Below, piece by piece: positions 57,664 through 64,000 of a stretch of 64,000 nucleotides of DNA. Under the pieces are notes generated by a model, which was not told where the DNA came from, searched no databases, and worked only from the letters and a program-made list of their open reading frames with translations. The DNA comes from Spinellus fusiger (taxonomy: Eukaryota; Mucoromycota; Mucoromycetes; Mucorales; Phycomycetaceae), in assembly GCA_025094145.1 (NCBI GenBank), contig JALLLS010000040.1, forward strand, positions 248,001 to 312,000. Direction: 5' to 3'. The stretch's first letter is position 1. Each line of letters begins with the position of its first letter. The position numbers were made by a program, and so were the translations under genes.

Positions 57664-59148
57664 CAATTTTTTTTTCACTTTTCGCACAGTTTATATTTTA
57701 CTTTTTGCACAATTTCATAAATTCTTTTTGCACACTTTTCGAAATACTATTTTTTCAACAATGAGCTTATAAATCTACTATGAAGATGGACAGGGAAATA
57801 CTATTGATGAATTGGGCAATGAGCCCATATTGATGGATGTAGATAAAGAATATTTTCCTCTTCAAAACATTGTAGACTACAGTGCTTACTTGGACTTAAA
57901 ACCACCTGAGAAGCCTTAGCCAAAACCCAAGGCCACCAAAAAGAATACAACTTTTACTCCAGCACTTGTGTCTTACTACAAGAAACATGGTGATGATGTT
58001 AAAGGTCACCTTTTTCATCTGGTTATGAACTAGATATGACTGCAGGTAAAGCAGCTAAGCAGTTGAGTATTGCTCGTCGAACTGCATACAACTGGCTTGA
58101 AAGAGATCAGGAACAAATCATGCAAAATATGAACAGAGATCTCAAGGTTGAGCCAGTAGAGACCCCAAAAATGGGCCGACCAGCATTATTAAATGAAGAC
58201 CATAAGAAACATCTTTCTGAAAAGTTTTTGGATCACCCTTCTGCAACGTTAGATCAAGCAATGGATAGTCTTACTGAACAGTTCAAAGACTTGAAAGTTG
58301 CCAAGACAACGGTTTACAGCTTGATGACAGAAAAGTGTGCCTTGTCATTTAATAAAGCACACCTTTATTCAAAGGAAAGAAACTCGCCTGAGAGTATTGA
58401 GAAAAGATTTGACTAAGTTATCAGATGGAACCAAACAGACATGAATTACAATAGTAACTGTGTGTTTAATGATGAGTCTGCTTTTCATATAAATCTGAAA
58501 AGAACCATGGTTTGGTCAAAGAAAGGAACCAGAGCAGAGGTTGTTCAGCCCATAACAAGAGCAAAAACAATAACAATTTTGGGAGCTATATCTTCTTATG
58601 GTATTATCAATGTTAAAGTAAGAGTGCCTTATACTTCTTCACCAAGAAAAAGAAAAGCAAACGGAACAACCAAAATGCAGAAAACTACTGGAACAGTTAC
58701 TGGTCATTAATTTAACTTTATTGCAAGTACTTTGGATGTTTTGGATATTTACAATGAATTTAAAGAACATTATATAATATTGAATAATGCACCTATCCAC
58801 ACAGCTGAAAGTATTAGCAGACTTATTGAAAGTCCTGGCTATGGATGTGTATACCTTCCACCCTACTCTCCTGAGTTTAACCCCATTGAACAATTTTGGT
58901 CTGTTGTGAAGAGTAAGCTTAAAATAGAAAAGCTCTTAGAAAATGAGACGTTAAACATGAGGATCACTGAAGCATGTATCAATGTTCTTATCAGTGATCT
59001 TAAGGGATTTTATCGTTACTCTTCTTTGAAATTTGAAACATATTTAAGTAACAATCCTCTGATAAATCTCGCATACTTTGTGCAAAAAGAATTTATGAAA
59101 TTGTGCAAAAAGTAAAATATAAACTGTGCGAAAAGTGAAAAAAAAAAG
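57664..59148 (+). mobile_element. IS630/Tc1-mariner-type transposon, second family member, long inverted repeats
   Basis: Inverted repeats of about 70 bp: 57664-57733 against 59080-59148, nearly identical (TTTTCACTTTTCGCACAG, TTTATATTTTACTTTTTGC, ATTTCATAAATTCTTTTTGC). TA flanks at 57662-57663 and 59149-59150. Contains a plus-strand transposase relic related to the intact one at 28.7 kb. Length 1485 bp. Confidence 0.9.
57785..59115 (+). pseudogene. IS630/Tc1-mariner transposase relic, related to the 28.7-kb gene
   Basis: Pieces in order: YEDGQGN and YLDLKPPEKP (shared with the intact copy); then, after stops at about 57917 and 58032, TAGKAAKQLSIARRTAYNWL (HTH), GRPALLNEDHKKHL; stop at 58414; SNCVFNDESAFHINLKRT (where the intact copy has IDE, here NDE); stop at 58708; IILNNAPIHT (catalytic Asp replaced by Asn); LPPYSPEFNPIEQFWSV (Glu kept). 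Internal stops at least four. The last codons overlap the right inverted repeat. Confidence 0.87.
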
Positions 59149-59221
59149 TATGCAATTTTTTGAGGTTGTGCGAATACTTTCCGAAAAAGGTGCAGTCACT
59201 CCTGCCTATCATTACAAATCA

Positions 59222-59382
59222 TTTTACTTCATCGACACTAAGTCATAAAAGTGTAATCAAACACCGACTTGTAGAATCGGTCCCTTTTTTTTGCCTGCAC
59301 CTTAATCTTTATTCTAAAGAATGTTAAAATCATGAACTGCATCTGTTTCTACTTATATGACTTGGTGTCAATGAAGTAAAAT
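59222..59382. repeat. Small inverted-repeat element (MITE-like)
   Basis: TTTTACTTCATCGACACTAA then GTCATA at 59222-59247 pairs with TATGACTTGGTGTCAATGAA then GTAAAA at 59357-59382: about 26 bp with few mismatches, about 110 bp apart. No coding capacity. Target duplication unclear. Confidence 0.6.
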
Positions 59383-59512
59383 AATTAACAGGAAACAATT
59401 GAATTATGTGATATCTACAGTCTATCTGTTACAAATAGGATAATACAACTCTATCGACTGTTAAGAATGCAATTTATTACTGTACTGATGGGTAAGTGAG
59501 GAAGGTGAGTTT

Positions 59513-61504
59513 CTAATTAAAGATATCAAGAGTTGTGAATGGCTTATCACCCTGCTTTTCTTTCTCTCTTTCTGCCTTTCCACTCTGTATCTTTTCGATG
59601 AGAGTCATCTATAATAACAATGATAAATTAGTAAGCTACCTTTTTCTACTTGTCAAATGCAGATACAGTACCTTATTTTCATCAATAATGTTCCGTCTTT
59701 TACGTAAATGACGTTTGATAGCAGAATTACGGCCTCTCATTCTCTTTTTATCTTTGCCCGGTTCTTCAGATGCCGCTTTCTCTTCTGCCTCCTCTGCTCG
59801 CTTCTTCAGAACATCATCCTTGGTCATTTTTGTCACCTTGCCTATATTTGTAGGATCAAGCGATATCATGGAAGGCTGTAACTTATCAAGAAGACCGTGC
59901 ACTTCAGCTTCTTGTCGTTGTTTCTTAGTCTGGTAAGGGTTAGCAGCCATGGTGTCAAAGTTGGGTTCGCCAGAGCCTAACAAAATATTTAATGCCAATT
60001 CATACAAATCACTCGCACTAGTGTTTACCTGGCACAACAATACTGCTCATTCCTTTACTGTGTCCAACGCCAAGCACATCTTCAAAAGGACAGAATTGTA
60101 CATCTGTGACATTTGATCCAGCTTGTAAGTGGTTCATATAGGGAGATTGTTGTTTTGTACGCAAAGCATCTTTCCATATCTATCCACACAAGAATATTAG
60201 TTTCTCCCTTTTTCTCTGTCTCTTTCTGCCTTTTTTTGTATCTATATCCTACCGTAACATGTGTATTCCATCCTACACCTAACAATCCTCGCTGTGAAAT
60301 AGAAATAGAAGTTGCTGGTCGTGGTGTATAGTATTCATGCACAACATCGTACTTTCGAACATCCCATATTTTCATTTGTCCATCTAAGCCAGAAGTTGCC
60401 ATGTATCGCCCTGAATTGTCTACAGCAATTGCCTGTACAGGCCCCTTGTGGCATAGCATTTTTACTAGAGGAGTTGACATTGTAGGTGCCCATAGAGTGA
60501 CAGTACCATTTGAATGACCAAGATGAAGAACAGCATTCCATGGATTCTGTGTCATAGTTTTGCAAGGACCCAATCGTGTTCTTAACTCTGCTACCAATTG
60601 GCCTGTGGATGTGTCCTGATACTTCAAATAACCAGCATTACCCTAATATACTTTTGTGTAAGCTGACTGATATGTATGAATGAATGTATGAATGAATGAA
60701 TGAAAAAAGACTACTTTACCACACTAGCAAGCAAGAAGTGATAGGGAAGGAACTCTAGTTTGTTGACTTCAATATGGTTCTTAAGACGATGTACTTCCAG
60801 ACCTGTGTGGTCATAGATATAGACGTATTTTTTCTGTGCCACTGCCAGCATTGTTTCGTTATGAAGCCATCTGAGTAAAGCTTAGTATATTAACTCAACA
60901 CTCTATGCACTTACGATACATCTCGTACAGTTTCTTTGACATGTGTTTCAAAGTGAAGTTTTCCTGTCTGCCAGTCAAATGCAGCAAGGTGTCCCTTTTG
61001 TCCACCCATTAACAGATGTCTGCCGTTGCGTGTATAGTCGATAGCATAAGGACCAAAGTCAGGCAAGTCGAGAGAGAAAATCTATTCCTGTATGAGCCTT
61101 TCTTTCTTTCTTTTTCTTTATATATTTATATCTTATGCCTGGCAATGGGTTACCTTTTTGCTGGTATTGATATCTGTTTCTTTTGCAAGTTGCTCTTGTC
61201 GATAGTTATAAGTCTTCTCTATGCCTTCTGACTCTAAAAATCCCGCTTCTTCTACCAACAAGAGTTCGTTTCTTGCTGCTGCCTGTGCTGCTTCTTTAAT
61301 CCTATCCTCTTGTTTCTGTATCTTTGTTTTTAATTTCTTATCCGTTATTTTCTACGACAGGCTATGTGTTAGGCACAGTGTGTATTCTCTTCGGTGTCGT
61401 TATACTTTATAGCGGGTAGGTGTACCGCGAGTGTATTTGTCTTCATTTTCAAGACCATTCGATACGCTTAGTTGTGTAGGGGGGTTGGTTTCGATAGGGG
61501 TCAT
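59513..61504 (-). CDS. UTP7: U3 snoRNP protein Utp7 (WDR46/BING4 family), WD40
   Basis: ATG at 61504 and TAG at 59513, about seven short introns. The N-terminal segment has [17 protein letters not shown] and [19 protein letters not shown], typical of the family before the propeller. WD40 repeats at about 60100-61080 include [53 protein letters not shown] and [16 protein letters not shown]. The C-terminal part has [20 protein letters not shown] and [19 protein letters not shown], diagnostic of Utp7, then a Lys/Arg-rich tail ([19 protein letters not shown]). Role: part of the 90S pre-ribosome needed for 18S rRNA processing in the nucleolus. Lies 111 bp from the haem lyase 3' end, same strand, with its own promoter between. 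Confidence 0.92.
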
Positions 61505-61615
61505 GGTGAAAGAAAAGCACTTTTTTTTTTCTATTATAAAAAAAAGTGACTGATAAGTTAAAGAACTCTCTTTCTTCAATCCACCGATATTTAGCAGTCC
61601 CAATAAGCCACGGAC
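61505..61615 (-). promoter_or_regulatory. Compact spacer: UTP7 promoter and haem lyase 3' end
   Basis: 111 bp between the UTP7 ATG and the upstream gene's stop; includes a T/A-rich stretch (61519-61547). Both the terminator region of one gene and the promoter of the next must fit here. Confidence 0.5.
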
Positions 61616-62438
61616 CTAGACAAATGATCCCTTTTTCCATGCCCACTGCAGACGATCCCATAGCCCCGATGGACTGAGAGCGGGTCTTACGTCCAAATAG
61701 AAACTCACAGCATCAGGTCTCTGAGGATCGTTTTTACCAGCATAAAAGTCAATAACATAGGTGACTTTCTTTCCACATCTATCCACAGTCCAGTCATGGC
61801 GGTCAAATGGAAGAGTATAGCTACAACTGTATAAGTCATAGACCCCTTATAACAAACTTACCCAAACCAAGACCCAATACGTGCCTTTGGGGTTATGTCT
61901 TTGGGTCTGCCTTGGAATTTAAGCAGTTTTGGTTGTTGGCATTGGCTGAACAATAAGCATGTGTGTTCATCAGCAAGACTCACCTAGTGTGCATACTCTC
62001 CCATTCTAATATCTTCCCCCAGGCTTGTTCATTGACTGCATTGTGGATAGGTACAACAACTTCCATGTCTTGCTCTTTAGGATCCCAGTTTTTGCGCTTC
62101 ATGGCATTGAAAAACATCTGCTCGGATGGGTAGACCCAAAGCCTCTCTGTTGATTCTGCACGGGGAATGGTGGAGATCTCTCTTTCTTTTCTCAGTGTCA
62201 TTGTTTGATCTTTCTGAGGATACTGTGAAATAGCGGGCATCATATTACTCTGATCAATAGCACTAGAGTCACAGCCCTGTTGGGTAGTTGTGGCTGGCAG
62301 GAAGTGTTTATAGCTTGAAGGGTCGACGGGGCAGGTCTCTTCCTTTGCCTGTACATTTTGGTGATCTACAGGGCATTGCTTGGGTGCTTCTGATGATTTT
62401 TTATTAATAGGGTAGGTAGGTGCTGTTTCTTCTGCCAT
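61616..62438 (-). CDS. Cytochrome c haem lyase (holocytochrome-c synthase)
   Basis: Exons 62438-61984, 61945-61862 and 61820-61616; 247 aa. Introns are only 38 and 41 nt, both GT..AG, and the joined frame is open. Two CPV haem-regulatory motifs near the N terminus (QCPVDH, TCPVDP). Then family motifs: [105 protein letters not shown] and [12 protein letters not shown], ending [14 protein letters not shown]. The enzyme attaches haem to the CXXCH of apocytochrome c in the mitochondrial intermembrane space. Whether it serves cytochrome c or c1 cannot be told. Confidence 0.93.
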
Positions 62439-63292
62439 GCTGTGAAGAAAGAAAACTCTGTCTTTGTTTTCACAGTAATGAGTAATAAGATTCTGAGATT
62501 AAATACATATGGATAAAAAATCAACAATGCTGTTTGGGCTATTCACTACAACAAAAGAGTACTAAAGTGGAGTACAATAGGGTGCTAACCTTTAACCAGT
62601 TTATCAAAACAGAAAGTAATAAACAATATATAATGAAGAGATAATTGTTCTATTACTGCGATGAAGCATGAAATACTCTAAACCGGACTAGGTGGACATG
62701 TTTGTACTTTCTTATGACCACTATCAGTGTTATCTTCACTATTAAAAAATCAAAGATGAGCCATAATAATAATAAACAGCTAAGGAAAATCTAATACATA
62801 TATTTGTATCCTTTTTACTAGTAATTATTTTAGAGTAACAGATACGGAAATAGGTTTAGTAAAAGTATCTGTATGGATATTTATGTACGAGCTATTAATC
62901 ATTCTCTTTATTCATAGAAACTCTATTCTATTAAACTTTAAATTGTATTTTCATTAAATACAACAATATTATTGTAAATATTAATTAGTGTTTAGTAGAT
63001 GTGTTCATAAGGATATTAACATCAGTAAAATTGACACCATATAAGCCATAAACTATATTACTACTTTTACATGGGATATTCACATGTTTGGCTTCTTTAA
63101 AAAGGTTATTAAACAAACAAAAAGTGGATAAAATTATATAGATAGATCCATAGTGTCTTTTTAATTGAAAATTGTAGTTATAGGAACACTAGAACAATAG
63201 TAAGAGAGACTTAGTGCAATTCTTATTAGATTAAAATGAAGTTTATTACTACCGCAGTAACCCATATCTCCATAACTATAATGAATAATCTT
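62439..63292. other. Intergenic, AT-rich, promoter of haem lyase gene near 62440-62520
   Basis: No gene or repeat recognised. A frame at 63161-63343 is short and motif-free. Confidence 0.5.
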
Positions 63293-63890
63293 CTTACTAG
63301 ACATTATAATATTTTTTGCATTACAGAATTCAACAAAATACAATTTATTCTTTTTTAGATCATTTGTCTGTACTATGAGCTTTTATCATTCAGTCAACTG
63401 GGGCTCCACTAATAACTGAGAAAGAGAGGGAAAGAGATGAACTGAAAGGTTTAAACTTTTTATTAATTCTAGCAGTGTCTCTGGAGTCATCGTGTTTTCT
63501 TTTGTTATATCTACAAGAGTACCTTAGATAGGTGTTATTTTTCCTTGGAGATAATTACCAAATTAAGACATAATAGTAATATAAGATATGTGTATATTTA
63601 TGTTTTCATAAAGAGAGATGTGCTGGGCATTTGATCATTTAATTAAAGTATAAAATACATACAAGCAGGCATTATATTTCATTAGGTTGATGTTGTGAAC
63701 CAGATACTACTGATTATATATCATCTCTAGTTCATAGAAATAGATAAAAATACAATAAGAAAAAGTAGAATAAATAGCCTTTAATAACATTGAATAGTGT
63801 CATATACTATGTATCATCCAGTGGTGTAATAGTGTCTTTAATGACTTTTTGGTTCCAAAGTTATCTGGTTAGTTAATATAATATCAATTT
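63293..63890 (-). repeat. Third copy of the Fanzor-associated repeat, deleted
   Basis: Matches 5742-6560 in order (ACTAGACATTATAATATT; TTCAGTCAACTGG; CTTTTGTTATATCTACAA; AATAAATAGCCTTTAATA), then GTGTCTTTAATGACTTTTTG around 63829 matches the start of the zinc-knuckle block at 6690. The zinc-ribbon coding part (6060-6340 equivalent) is absent. Supports that the two blocks form one family. Confidence 0.55.
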
Positions 63891-64000
63891 TTTTCTTTTA
63901 TTAAAAAAAATCAATCCTTTATACTTCTATTCCACTCTAACTATTACTAATGTCGGAAATATAGTGGTACTTCCCCTGAAGCCTAAACTACCTACCACAC
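63891..64000. other. Window end, nothing recognised
   Basis: AT-rich sequence with no feature. Confidence 0.4.

Overview
The window reads as nuclear DNA of an early-diverging filamentous fungus, most likely Mucoromycota (Mucorales-like). Reasons: AT-rich spacers, genes cut by many very short introns (38 to about 110 nt where I could fix both ends), fungal housekeeping families, and a repeat load of Tc1/mariner and IS630-type elements, a DIRS-type tyrosine-recombinase retroelement, LINEs and a Fanzor/TnpB-like relic. The species cannot be fixed from sequence alone. All gene models were read by eye from conserved motifs and splice signals; identities between repeat copies are visual, not computed.

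Layout. 1-2.5 kb: C-terminal part of a tricalbin-type multi-C2 protein. 2.9-9.6 kb: decayed DNA transposons (a bounded Tc1/mariner copy; then a 3.9-kb composite with outer inverted repeats holding a Fanzor/TnpB-like zinc-ribbon relic, a zinc-knuckle repeat and two Tc1-type transposase relics). 10.7-11.2 kb: a small unknown gene. 13.1-13.6 kb: a shortened copy of the Fanzor/Tc1 unit. 13.8-30 kb: gene-rich block with a Yap1/Pap1-like bZIP factor, an unknown disordered protein, a DHHC palmitoyltransferase (-), a secreted-type protein (+), a PX-PH phospholipase D (-), a CaMK-type kinase (+), then an apparently intact IS630/Tc1-type transposon. 30.7-34.8 kb: the meiotic MutS homologue MSH5 (-). 35-36.2 kb: another Tc1 relic. 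36.3-59.2 kb: a transposon nest (two LINEs, a foldback element with palindrome arrays, a C2H2/CACTA-like transposon gene, a broken DIRS element, a second IS630-type element) with one tRNA-Gly(GCC) gene in the middle. 59.5-62.4 kb: UTP7 (U3 snoRNP) and cytochrome c haem lyase, both on minus. 62.4-64 kb: spacer plus a third relic of the Fanzor-associated repeat.

The cellular genes do not form one pathway. They are independent functions: ER-plasma membrane contacts and lipid signalling (tricalbin, phospholipase D), signalling (CaMK, DHHC), stress transcription (bZIP), meiosis (MSH5), ribosome biogenesis (UTP7) and mitochondrial cytochrome maturation (haem lyase).

The strongest unusual signals are: (a) a Fanzor/TnpB-like zinc-ribbon relic next to a Tc1-type transposase, with the adjoining zinc-knuckle segment next to the same transposase at a second locus; (b) a foldback element whose arms carry an array of eight near-palindromes around ACCTTATGGT, with a further copy inside the DIRS element; (c) CpG loss across the retroelement nest, with catalytic Asp codons turned to Asn; and (d) a LINE whose 5' end lies about 50 bp upstream of a tRNA gene.
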